In this document: positions 14,405 through 21,327 of the stretch, piece after piece | How positions within the stretch are numbered: the first letter of the stretch is position 1 | Layout: every line of letters starts with the position of its first letter | Source: a bacterium | Lineage (GTDB): Bacteria; Ratteibacteria; UBA8468; B48-G9; JAFGKM01 | Length of the DNA: 21,327 nucleotides | Assembly (NCBI GenBank): GCA_035370465.1 | Contig: DAOOVW010000028.1 | Span: forward strand, 1 to 21,327 | Direction: 5' to 3' | The notes under the pieces: generated by a model | Told to the model about the DNA's origin: nothing | Database searches by the model: none | Seen by the model: the letters and a program-made list of their open reading frames with translations, nothing else | Translations under genes and position numbers: made by a program

Positions 14405-15446
14405 TTATTTCAATAACACATTTTAGAACTTCACCTTTTCTTACTGCTTTTATTCCATCTGTAATTTTTTCAAGTGGAAGGGTCATTGTAATAAATTTTT
14501 TTGCATCAATTTTCCCTTCTGATATTAAGTTTAAAGCAGTTATATAGTCCTCTCTATTTGAAGCAAAGGAACCAAATACAGAAAGTTCTTTATAATGAAT
14601 TGTGTTTGAGTCAATTGTAATTCTTGAATCATCTTTTGGAAGTCCTCCAAAAAAACTTATTCTACCTTTTTCAGCAAGAAGTTCTATTCCATCTATCTGT
14701 GCTTGTTTTGAAGGACAGGCAGTTATGACAACATCCGGGCCAACATTATCAGTAATTTGCATAATTTTTTCTTTAAAATTACTTTTCCCATCCAGTAAAA
14801 TTATATCAGGAAAACTCTTACCGAATTTTTCAAGTCGTTCATAAGCAGGGTCAACAATTATTACTTTACTACCTCCTTGTGCTTTTGCTAAAACAGAGTG
14901 CATAAAACCAATAGGTCCACCTCCAAAAATAACAACATTATCTCCATCATTGATATTTAAGTATTTTTGGCCATTTATACAACAGGAAAGTGGTTCAATC
15001 AAAGTCCCTTCAATAAGAGAAACATTATCAGGTAATTTTAAAATTACTTTCTGTTTTACTGCTTCTTCTGGAACAACAAGGTATTCAGCATATCCACCCT
15101 GATAATAATACCCAATTGCTTTTGTATCTGGACATAAATTATAATATCCCTTCTGACACATTTTACATTTTTTACATCCAATTGATGTTACAAGGGTTAT
15201 CCTATCTCCAACTTTAATTTCTGGATAATTAACATTTCTACCGATTTCTACTATTTCACCTGTTATTTCATGACCAATTATTGCAGGTGGATTTACTTTT
15301 TTATGTCCAGAGAAGTAAATTCTCACATCAGTTCCACATATTGCACAATAGTGAACTTTTATTTTAACTTCATTTTCATTACAAGTTGGTTCTTTAAAGT
15401 CCTCTATTCTAATGTCTTCAATACCATAAAAAACAGCCGCTTTCAT
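14397..15446 (-). CDS. Zinc-dependent medium-chain alcohol dehydrogenase (polyol/threonine dehydrogenase type)
   Basis: This 349-residue NAD(P)-dependent dehydrogenase has C37 in CAICGTD, H59-E60 in GHE and E151 as the catalytic-zinc site. C91, C94, C97 and C105 are the structural-zinc lobe. GGGPIG (175-180) is the Rossmann loop, with D199 at the end of the second strand favouring NAD. It resembles sorbitol/L-threonine dehydrogenases, but the substrate cannot be fixed. The open frame extends to 15515, but GGAGGGAGG right before ATG 15444-15446 and the canonical MKAAVFYG opening show the true start. It heads the unit with ribD and ribE, overlapping ribD by 8 bp; a polyol (ribityl) link is tempting but is only inference. 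Confidence 0.88.
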   Translation of the reverse strand: MKAAVFYGIEDIRIEDFKEPTCNENEVKIKVHYCAICGTDVRIYFSGHKKVNPPAIIGHEITGEIVEIGRNVNYPEIKVGDRITLVTSIGCKKCKMCQKGYYNLCPDTKAIGYYYQGGYAEYLVVPEEAVKQKVILKLPDNVSLIEGTLIEPLSCCINGQKYLNINDGDNVVIFGGGPIGFMHSVLAKAQGGSKVIIVDPAYERLEKFGKSFPDIILLDGKSNFKEKIMQITDNVGPDVVITACPSKQAQIDGIELLAEKGRISFFGGLPKDDSRITIDSNTIHYKELSVFGSFASNREDYITALNLISEGKIDAKKFITMTLPLEKITDGIKAVRKGEVLKCVIEING

Positions 15447-15769
15447 TTTTTCCTCCCTCCTTATTTTCTGGTACTGCCCAAATTGTCTAATCAAATTCAC
15501 TCCACACTTTCTCACAAAGACAAATGAAATGTGAAAAGTAAGATGTGAGAAGTGGAAATCTCCCTCAATCCCCGTTGTGCCTATTGAAATACATTACGGC
15601 ACCAACTCTGCTTGTAAATCTTTGCTACCTCAGTCGGTTTGTTAAAGGGGGGAACTTATACTCCTTCCCTTTCCAAGGGAAGGATGGGATGGATTTTTAT
15701 TAAATTCCCTCTTAAAATCCCCCTCAATCCCCCTTTTTCAAAGAGGGAAATTACTTACTCCCTTTTATT
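15447..15769. repeat. Repeat-containing leader region between rtcB and the dehydrogenase-ribDE unit
   Basis: This holds the dehydrogenase ribosome-binding site, then GGTACTGCCCAAATTGTC (15470-15487), related to the left ends of elements A and B. The GCACCAACTC...CAGTCGGTTTGTTAAAG unit is at 15599-15648, CTCCTTCCC/GGGAAGGATGGGATGGA at about 15660-15692, and TCCCCCTCAATCCCCC at about 15717-15735. I looked for the conserved FMN (RFN) riboswitch segments ahead of these riboflavin genes and found none. An open frame through 15639-16172 is repeat DNA plus the rtcB shadow. Confidence 0.7.
15599..15648 (+). repeat. About 50-bp dispersed repeat (three copies in the window)
   Basis: The core is GCACCAACTC ... 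AGTCGGTTT ... AAAG. Copies are at 6736-6784 (same strand), 7757-7806 (inverted) and here. The two ends are better conserved than the middle, as if they were paired or bound. Function unknown. Confidence 0.65.
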
Positions 15770-18730
15770 TTATCCTTTTATTACAGCAATAGGTATCATT
15801 TTTGCGACTTTTTCTGATATTCCTGCTCCTTCAACAACTTTTATTACTTCATCTACATCTTTATATGCTTCTGGCATTTCCTCTGCAAGTCCTTTTCTAC
15901 TCACTGATTTCGCTATTATGCCTTTTTTACTGAGTTCAACATCAATTTCTCTCCCTTTTGCCTGTTTTATTGCCTGGTGTCTTGATAATGTTCTTCCTGC
16001 TCCATGGCAGGTGCTACCAAATGTTTCTTCAAGTGCTTTTTCAGTTCCTACCAATATATATGAAGCAGTTCCCATTGTTCCTGGAATTATAACTGGTTGT
16101 CCAACATCTTTATATTTTTCCGGTAAAGAAGGGTGTCCTTTTGGGAATGCTCTTGTTGCCCCTTTTCTATGAATAAGTAGTTTTTTCATTCTTCCATCAA
16201 CATTATGTGTTTCCAGTTTACAAATATTATGAGCAACATCATAAACAACAAATAATTCTTGCTTTTCCCATGGCTGTTTTAAAATTCTTGAAAATGTCTC
16301 TCTTATCCAGTGAGTTATTACCTGTCTATTTGCAAATGCATAATTAGCTGCTGCCTTCATAGCAGAAAAGTATCTTTTCCCTTCTGGTGAACTAAAAGGA
16401 GCACAGGCAAGTTGTCTGTCTGGAAGTTTTATCCCATATTTAAGAACGACTTTCCCAAATTTATCTAAATAATCATCACATATCTGGTATCCAAAGCCAC
16501 GACTTCCTGTATGAACCATAATTGTAATCTGTCCTTCAAATATTCCAAACTTTTCTGCTATTTCCTTGTTATAAATATTTACAACCTGTTGTATTTCAAG
16601 AAAATGATTTCCAGAACCTAAGGTTCCTGATTGTGGTAAACCCCTTTCGTATGCTCTATTACTTATGACTGATGGGTCCGCTCCTTCCATACACCCATAT
16701 TCTTCCATATTTTCCAAATCATCTTCTATTCCATAACCATTTTTTACTGCCCATTTCGCTCCTTCAACAATAACTTTCTCAAGTTCTTTCCTTTTTAGTT
16801 TTAATTTTCCTGTTGAACCAACACCAGAAGGAACATTATAAAAAAGGCCATTTGCCAATTCAGAAAGTTTATCTTCTATGTCATCTCTTGTAAGATTACT
16901 CCTTATAAGTCGTACTCCACAATTTGAAACAAGAAAGTTATTACCAACAAAATTATGAGATTTATGGTTTATTGTTAAATCATAAACATACCCTTCATAT
17001 TGTATTTTCTTGATTTCAACGATTTTATCAAATACAAAACCAGATTCTCCATTTTTTGTTCTTACTTCATTTAAAATTTCAAAAATACCATTGAAAGAAA
17101 AAGAAATTCTTGGTTCTGTTTTTCTTCCTTCATAAACTGACCTTTCAATAAATCTCCTATTTACCCATTCAGATTGTGTTTTTGAATAAATAGACTCAAA
17201 ACTATATCCTGCATTTTTTAGACATATTGCAACTTTTTCTGCTTTTCCCCTTTCTTTTAGTATATTTTTTTTCTTCCTTAAATAAAAAGTGAAAATATTC
17301 CCAAAAAATTCTTTTTCTCTGTTGTATTCAAACCCTATTTTTTCATAAAGATTTAACAAATTTTCTAATTTTGAAGAAAGAATTAATCTTATACGGAATT
17401 TTGTAATGTTATTTTCTCCTGTTTTTATTTCTTTTACACTGATTTTTTTTGTATCTACACCAAATTCTTCAAGAATTTTAGCAATTTGTTTGAAAAATTT
17501 TATTCCACTTTCTAAATATTGTTTTTCTTTATTCATTGAAACAATAGGACAATAAAAATTAAACTTATTATTTTTCAACCATTTTGGAGAACTCATTTCT
17601 GCTCCAAAATAAGAAGATAGAAATAATCTCTTACACCATAAAGGTAATTTAAATATCCAATCAGGTATATAAAAGTTTGAAAATGTCTTTTTGCCATAAG
17701 GAACACCTAATGATATTAAAAATAATGCCAATGACCTTGAAGATGTCTGGCATTCATATGTAGTTGTTTCAAATTCATAAGTAGAATATTCTGTTTTTAT
17801 TTTATGTTTCCTTTTCCTGCAATTCATAAAGGGTAAAAATCCAAGTTTTTCTATATCCTCTTTTATTTCTTTTATATCTTCTTGGCTTTTACCTGAAAAT
17901 GAAATAAGAAAACCCTGTCCATCTTTTAAGAAAGAAATGCTGCCATCGCCTAAAATATATCCAATAATTTTTAATATTTCAGGTAAATGTGGAGAATTAT
18001 ATTTCAAAGGTAAAAGTTCTCTTTTTTCTAATTGATTTATTATTTGAGATAAAGAATTGCCATTGGTGTTTTTATTGAATTGATATGCAACTTCTTTAAA
18101 TTTTTCAATATCAAGAATTGTTTCATCAGACATTTCCTGGTATGGAACACCCTTAAAAGGAAAAATCATTACTGAATCACCAATTTTCAGGTCTTTAACC
18201 TCAATTTTCCCTTCTTCTGTCCAGAAAGGATGCTCTTTTGTTGCTTTAATTTTATAACCTGTTTCAGTTTTAATTTCATAAATATCATCATAAATTTTTC
18301 TTTTGATAAAATTTATTATCTCGCCTTTTTCTTTTTTTGTTTTTTCTTTATTAAAACAGACAATTTCTCCCCATTTTTTATCACATTTTTCAATTGGTAA
18401 ATAATAACCATATTTATGCAATATCTTTGTCTCTCCAACAAGACAGTTGATATCGTACCCCACAAATCCAGGGGCAATTACACCACTTTCTATATCAAAA
18501 GCACCAACACCACCAATTGGAGCGCCGTATCCCCAGTGAACATCGGGCATTGCTAAACTATATTTTACAATTCCAGGAAGTTTTGCAACATTTATTACCT
18601 GTTCCACTGCTTTATCTTCAATTGCTTTTTGCAGAAGTTTCTCAGAAATAAAAATAACTCCATCAACTCTCATTCCATCTGTTTTTGGTATTATCCATTT
18701 ATATTCACTTATTTTTTTTATATTTTCCAT
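15770..18730 (-). CDS. rtcB: RNA-splicing ligase RtcB, interrupted by an intein
   Basis: The 986-residue precursor becomes a 478-residue RtcB after protein splicing. RtcB joins 2',3'-cyclic phosphate or 3'-phosphate and 5'-OH RNA ends using GTP and Mn2+, in RNA repair or tRNA splicing. The N-extein (1-95) has LAMPDVHWGYGAPIGG and ends GFVGYDIN. The C-extein (604-986) starts CGVRLIRS and has SGTLGSGNHFLEIQ, MVHTGSRGFG, VAHNICKLE, KGATRAFPKGHP and STCHGAGRTLSR. All main metal and guanylation motifs are intact. The spliced Cys96 is the metal-binding cysteine of the DxxC pair. The start overlaps the preceding gene by 13 bp. No archease gene is nearby. Confidence 0.96.
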   Translation of the reverse strand: MENIKKISEYKWIIPKTDGMRVDGVIFISEKLLQKAIEDKAVEQVINVAKLPGIVKYSLAMPDVHWGYGAPIGGVGAFDIESGVIAPGFVGYDINCLVGETKILHKYGYYLPIEKCDKKWGEIVCFNKEKTKKEKGEIINFIKRKIYDDIYEIKTETGYKIKATKEHPFWTEEGKIEVKDLKIGDSVMIFPFKGVPYQEMSDETILDIEKFKEVAYQFNKNTNGNSLSQIINQLEKRELLPLKYNSPHLPEILKIIGYILGDGSISFLKDGQGFLISFSGKSQEDIKEIKEDIEKLGFLPFMNCRKRKHKIKTEYSTYEFETTTYECQTSSRSLALFLISLGVPYGKKTFSNFYIPDWIFKLPLWCKRLFLSSYFGAEMSSPKWLKNNKFNFYCPIVSMNKEKQYLESGIKFFKQIAKILEEFGVDTKKISVKEIKTGENNITKFRIRLILSSKLENLLNLYEKIGFEYNREKEFFGNIFTFYLRKKKNILKERGKAEKVAICLKNAGYSFESIYSKTQSEWVNRRFIERSVYEGRKTEPRISFSFNGIFEILNEVRTKNGESGFVFDKIVEIKKIQYEGYVYDLTINHKSHNFVGNNFLVSNCGVRLIRSNLTRDDIEDKLSELANGLFYNVPSGVGSTGKLKLKRKELEKVIVEGAKWAVKNGYGIEDDLENMEEYGCMEGADPSVISNRAYERGLPQSGTLGSGNHFLEIQQVVNIYNKEIAEKFGIFEGQITIMVHTGSRGFGYQICDDYLDKFGKVVLKYGIKLPDRQLACAPFSSPEGKRYFSAMKAAANYAFANRQVITHWIRETFSRILKQPWEKQELFVVYDVAHNICKLETHNVDGRMKKLLIHRKGATRAFPKGHPSLPEKYKDVGQPVIIPGTMGTASYILVGTEKALEETFGSTCHGAGRTLSRHQAIKQAKGREIDVELSKKGIIAKSVSRKGLAEEMPEAYKDVDEVIKVVEGAGISEKVAKMIPIAVIKG
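16922..18445 (-). mobile_element. Full-length intein with LAGLIDADG homing endonuclease, in RtcB
   Basis: This covers residues 96-603 (508 residues). Block A starts CLVGETKIL with Cys1. Block B has ATKEHPFW with the T-x-x-H catalytic motif (164-167 of the precursor). The two LAGLIDADG helices are LKIIGYILGDGSI (253-265) and LFLSSYFGAEMS (369-380). Block F is GYVYDLTINHKSHNFV, and block G is NNFLVSN followed by Cys604. The penultimate residue is Ser, not the usual His, while the terminal Asn and the +1 Cys are present. All splicing residues otherwise look functional. The insertion point is at the RtcB active-site cysteine, a position also occupied in some archaeal RtcB inteins. The endonuclease acidic residues (D262, E377) are plausible, so it may still home. 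Confidence 0.94.
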
Positions 18731-19263
18731 TTTTCTATTGCATATTCAAATCCAATTTCAATTGCCTCCTTACTTAATTTTCTCATTTTCTGTTCTTTTA
18801 TAACTTTGTCAACTCCATAAAACATATCTTCTTTTTTAAATTCATTGAAGAACTTTTTTATAAATGGAATAACAAGACCTGCAAAAAACATATTGCTTAC
18901 TTTACTATTCCCAATTTTCTCTGCCTGTTCAGTTGCAGGAAATTGATATACACTACCTTTATTGTTGTTTTTAATAAGTGAACTATTATTTATAATTATT
19001 CCTTCATTTTTTAGATATGAAGAAAGTATATTAAATGATGTTTCCTCCATAAAAATACCTACATCACATTCAGAAGAAATTGGGGATAAAATATTTTCTG
19101 CATTTGAAATTGTTAAGATACAATGAACATAACCACCTCTCATTTCTGCACCATATACAGGAAAGCAAGAAACATCCAGGTCTCTATTTATACACGCATA
19201 GGATATAACTTTCCCTAAGGTTAAAATACCCTGTCCCCCTGTCCCACCAATAACTATTCTCAT
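18718..19263 (-). CDS. 2-oxoacid:ferredoxin oxidoreductase gamma subunit (KorC/VorC type)
   Basis: A 181-residue gamma subunit of a multi-subunit 2-oxoacid oxidoreductase. It has the GTGGQGILTLGKVIS start, then FPVYGAEMRGGYVHCILTIS and the NILSPISSECDVGIFM segment. These resemble the KorC/VorC group more than PorG, so the partner is probably a 2-oxoglutarate or branched-chain oxoacid enzyme, not necessarily the porAB at the left of the window. No alpha, beta or delta partner is adjacent. It lies 14 bp after the probable endonuclease gene and overlaps rtcB by 13 bp. AAGGGA lies about 9 nt before the ATG. Confidence 0.86.
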   Translation of the reverse strand: MRIVIGGTGGQGILTLGKVISYACINRDLDVSCFPVYGAEMRGGYVHCILTISNAENILSPISSECDVGIFMEETSFNILSSYLKNEGIIINNSSLIKNNNKGSVYQFPATEQAEKIGNSKVSNMFFAGLVIPFIKKFFNEFKKEDMFYGVDKVIKEQKMRKLSKEAIEIGFEYAIEKWKI

Positions 19264-19277
19264 TTTTTTGTCCCTTT

Positions 19278-20402
19278 TTATTTTGCACTTTTAATCAATT
19301 CATAAGTTTTCTCTATATTTTCTAAATTTTCATATATTTTCTTCACTGGTTTTAATTCTGTTACAGAATAATAATAAATCATATCTTGTATTAAATCCTC
19401 CAAAAGATTGATTGAAAATAAAGCATATCTTGTTTCATCTACTGGAGATGCCTTTATTGATGATTTATAAGAACCATCGTTTTGATAAGATTCTTTAATC
19501 ATCAGCATTAATTCTCTGACTTTTTTGATTAGCAAAATAAGTTCATTGGGGTGTAATTCAGTTTTAGAATAAAGGAAATCAATACAATAAACAATCTTAG
19601 AAATATCTTCAAGGAGAATATTTTTATTTACATAACTTAAAAGGTATACAAACCACAGATTTATATTTTGTGGAATCTTATTTAGATTATCCAGAATAAA
19701 ACATACTTTGAAAAAACTTTCAAGGTCTTTTGGAATAATTTTTACAATGTTATTTTCATCAATTACACTTTGAAGTAAAATTGAAAGTTTTTCTCTATTT
19801 ATATCTATTAATTCATGTTGAAAATTAAGAATGAAATTTTTAATATCTATTCTTTGACAAACATTTTTTAAAGCAGTATCTGATTTAAGTAATTTTTCAA
19901 ATTTTTCTTTTGGTACTCTAAAACCATAACTTCGCCATGCTTCAACCATTTCACGTTCACCATTTTTAATAATTAACTCAGGCTTAAAAATTGCATATTT
20001 TAGTAATGGTCTATGTATATACACGAACAATTTTCCTTCAATGGGTTTGTATTGGTCCCCTTTCTTTTTTGCAACTTTTGAGATCTTGAAATCATAAAAC
20101 TTTAAATTTGACTTCTCGGTATATTGAAACTCAAATCCTATTTTCCCATCATTTATCTCTGCAATAAAATCAGGGTCTCTTGAAATCCCGCCTTTTCTTA
20201 AAAACCACAAAAATTTATCTCCACCTGATTTATAAACTTTAACTTGTTTTCTAGGAAACATTTCTTTTACTTTATTTTCTAACCACTCTAATATTTCCAA
20301 TTCAGCAATTGCTTTTTTCTTCATATCTTTACGATATTCTAAATAAGTGCGAGATTTTATATCGCTGGATTGGGCATATATTGTTTTCCCATCTAATTTC
20401 AT
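19278..20402 (-). CDS. Probable type II restriction endonuclease partner of the methyltransferase
   Basis: A 374-residue soluble protein directly behind a DNA methyltransferase (9-bp gap, with GAGGTAA overlapping the methyltransferase stop), the usual place for the cognate endonuclease. Residues 73-93 (ISRDPDFIAEI ... IGFEFQYT) resemble a PD-(D/E)xK core: P77-D78, then E91-x-Q93, with Gln in the position normally held by Lys. Residue K101 or K106 could supply the basic function. The C-terminal half (about 180-374) is helical and shows no known motif. I do not recognise the family. It could instead be a methyltransferase-associated protein without nuclease activity. Confidence 0.55.
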   Translation of the reverse strand: MKLDGKTIYAQSSDIKSRTYLEYRKDMKKKAIAELEILEWLENKVKEMFPRKQVKVYKSGGDKFLWFLRKGGISRDPDFIAEINDGKIGFEFQYTEKSNLKFYDFKISKVAKKKGDQYKPIEGKLFVYIHRPLLKYAIFKPELIIKNGEREMVEAWRSYGFRVPKEKFEKLLKSDTALKNVCQRIDIKNFILNFQHELIDINREKLSILLQSVIDENNIVKIIPKDLESFFKVCFILDNLNKIPQNINLWFVYLLSYVNKNILLEDISKIVYCIDFLYSKTELHPNELILLIKKVRELMLMIKESYQNDGSYKSSIKASPVDETRYALFSINLLEDLIQDMIYYYSVTELKPVKKIYENLENIEKTYELIKSAK

Positions 20403-20411
20403 TTTTTTACC

Positions 20412-21326
20412 TCACCAAAGTTTTGGTTGATAATTCTTTAAACATATTATTGCATCATTTGCAATTTCTGGCACTATTTCGTATCCAATTCCATTTCGCT
20501 TTAAATCTGCAGATGCTAAAAGCGTAGTTCCAGAACCAACAAACGGGTCAAGAACTGTTTCTCCAATATAACTGAATGCTTTAATTAACTTGTAAGGAAG
20601 TTCATAAGGAAAGGGAGCAATATGATTGCGTCTATCACCACTACCCTGAGGTTTCATCACCCAGACATCACTTTTTTTTATAGATAGCCAGAATTCTTTG
20701 TCTAATTTTGATTGCTCTTTTTGTTCCTTACTTAAATGACCATATTTATTAAATCCTTTTTTCTCAGGTTTATCAAATTCAAGAATAAATTCGTGCATAT
20801 TATTTATCAAAATTCCACCCGGGTATGGGTATGTTCCAAAATGAGCACGAACCGCATTTGTTTTATGCCATATAATATCCCGTTTAAAAATAAATCCAAT
20901 TTTTTCACATATATCTATTGTTCTCCCAACTAAATTTAAAGTTTTAAAACTACCATTTCCAAGTCGTAAAGGGAGATTCATAATGTTTATAAATGCTTTT
21001 CTTCCTGGTTGTAATACTCTATAAACTTCTTTCCATACTATACTTATTTTGTCAAACCACTCATCAATATCATGAATATTGCCAAGGTCATTTTCTATAG
21101 GTTTTCTTGAATACATTTTTGTATCAAAATATGGAGGCGAAGTTATCATTAGATGAGTACTATTATCAGGTAAATCACTCATTAACATTGAATTTTTTAC
21201 AAATATTTTTTGAATTGTCCCATTTATTTCTATGATATTGACATCATTAACTTTAATTTTATTTGTATGGAATTTATTTTTAAATTTTTCTTCATACTTT
21301 TTTAGTTCTTTTAAATCAAATCGCAT
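20412..21326 (-). CDS. Site-specific DNA methyltransferase, beta class (N4-cytosine or N6-adenine)
   Basis: The motif order is that of the beta class: catalytic motif IV first, TSPPYFD (62-68), and the AdoMet-binding motif I near the C-terminus, VLDPFVGSGTTLLAS (258-272), followed by GIGYEI. SPPY is most typical of N4-cytosine methyltransferases, while DPPY is typical of adenine ones, so 4mC is more likely. The target recognition region lies between (about 75-250). The ATG is at the window edge (21324-21326), so the true start may lie further right; the 304 residues contain all core motifs, which supports completeness. It is probably the first gene of a unit with the putative endonuclease gene, korC-like and rtcB. 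Confidence 0.88.
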   Translation of the reverse strand: MRFDLKELKKYEEKFKNKFHTNKIKVNDVNIIEINGTIQKIFVKNSMLMSDLPDNSTHLMITSPPYFDTKMYSRKPIENDLGNIHDIDEWFDKISIVWKEVYRVLQPGRKAFINIMNLPLRLGNGSFKTLNLVGRTIDICEKIGFIFKRDIIWHKTNAVRAHFGTYPYPGGILINNMHEFILEFDKPEKKGFNKYGHLSKEQKEQSKLDKEFWLSIKKSDVWVMKPQGSGDRRNHIAPFPYELPYKLIKAFSYIGETVLDPFVGSGTTLLASADLKRNGIGYEIVPEIANDAIICLKNYQPKLW

Positions 21327-21327
21327 T

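Noticed and set aside
15447..15515. N-terminal extension of the zinc dehydrogenase
   Set aside because: A strong GGAGGGAGG directly precedes ATG 15446 and the standard MKAAV opening, so the extra 23 codons are leader DNA.
15447..15769. FMN (RFN) riboswitch ahead of the dehydrogenase-ribDE unit
   Set aside because: None of the conserved aptamer segments could be found by eye; the region consists of dispersed repeats.
15639..16172. Plus-strand open frame of 177 codons
   Set aside because: The first third is repeat DNA and the rest is the opposite strand of rtcB; the translation has no family features.

Overview
The window is AT-rich bacterial DNA. Its genes use many AAA, ATA and TTT codons, while several gaps between genes hold much more GC-rich repeats. 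Bacterial-type NusB, ribosomal protein S21, ProC and a bacterial riboflavin gene set place it in Bacteria. Ferredoxin-linked 2-oxoacid oxidoreductase subunits suggest an anaerobe. The repeat-rich spacers, the RtcB intein and the lack of a close match to a familiar genome would fit an uncultured lineage, but I cannot name the phylum from sequence alone.

Layout. Positions 1-1544 (minus) carry porA and the start of porB, for pyruvate oxidation. Diverging from them (plus) are an hxlB-like sugar-phosphate isomerase gene and proC, then a repeat-filled gap, then a tight run: purine nucleoside phosphorylase, a 50-residue zinc ribbon, ribosomal protein S21 and a PfkB-family sugar kinase. The last of these overlaps tail-to-tail with a flippase-like membrane protein. 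From 5601 to the right edge every gene is on the minus strand. In transcription order from the right edge these are: a beta-class DNA methyltransferase with a probable restriction endonuclease; a lone KorC-type gamma subunit; rtcB interrupted by a 508-residue intein; a zinc alcohol dehydrogenase, ribD and ribE with overlapping ends; a YgjP-like metallopeptidase-fold protein; ribBA overlapping an aldo/keto-reductase-like gene; ribH; nusB; an exported DJ-1/PfpI protein; and the flippase-like protein.

How genes work together. RibD, RibE, RibBA and RibH cover riboflavin synthesis from GTP and ribulose 5-phosphate, apart from the phosphatase step. They lie in the usual order D-E-BA-H followed by nusB, but repeat-filled spacers split the string into three blocks. 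The methyltransferase and its neighbour look like a restriction-modification pair in one transcription unit with korC and rtcB.

The main unexpected content is: the intein placed exactly at the RtcB metal-binding cysteine, with Ser in place of the usual penultimate His; two same-orientation repeats with imperfect inverted ends, each just ahead of a gene start; a mosaic family of GC-rich palindromic repeats; start codons without Shine-Dalgarno sequences that sit 6-7 nt behind a TAAAAT box; and an Asp in the purine-binding position of the nucleoside phosphorylase. I found no rRNA, tRNA, CRISPR array or FMN riboswitch by eye.
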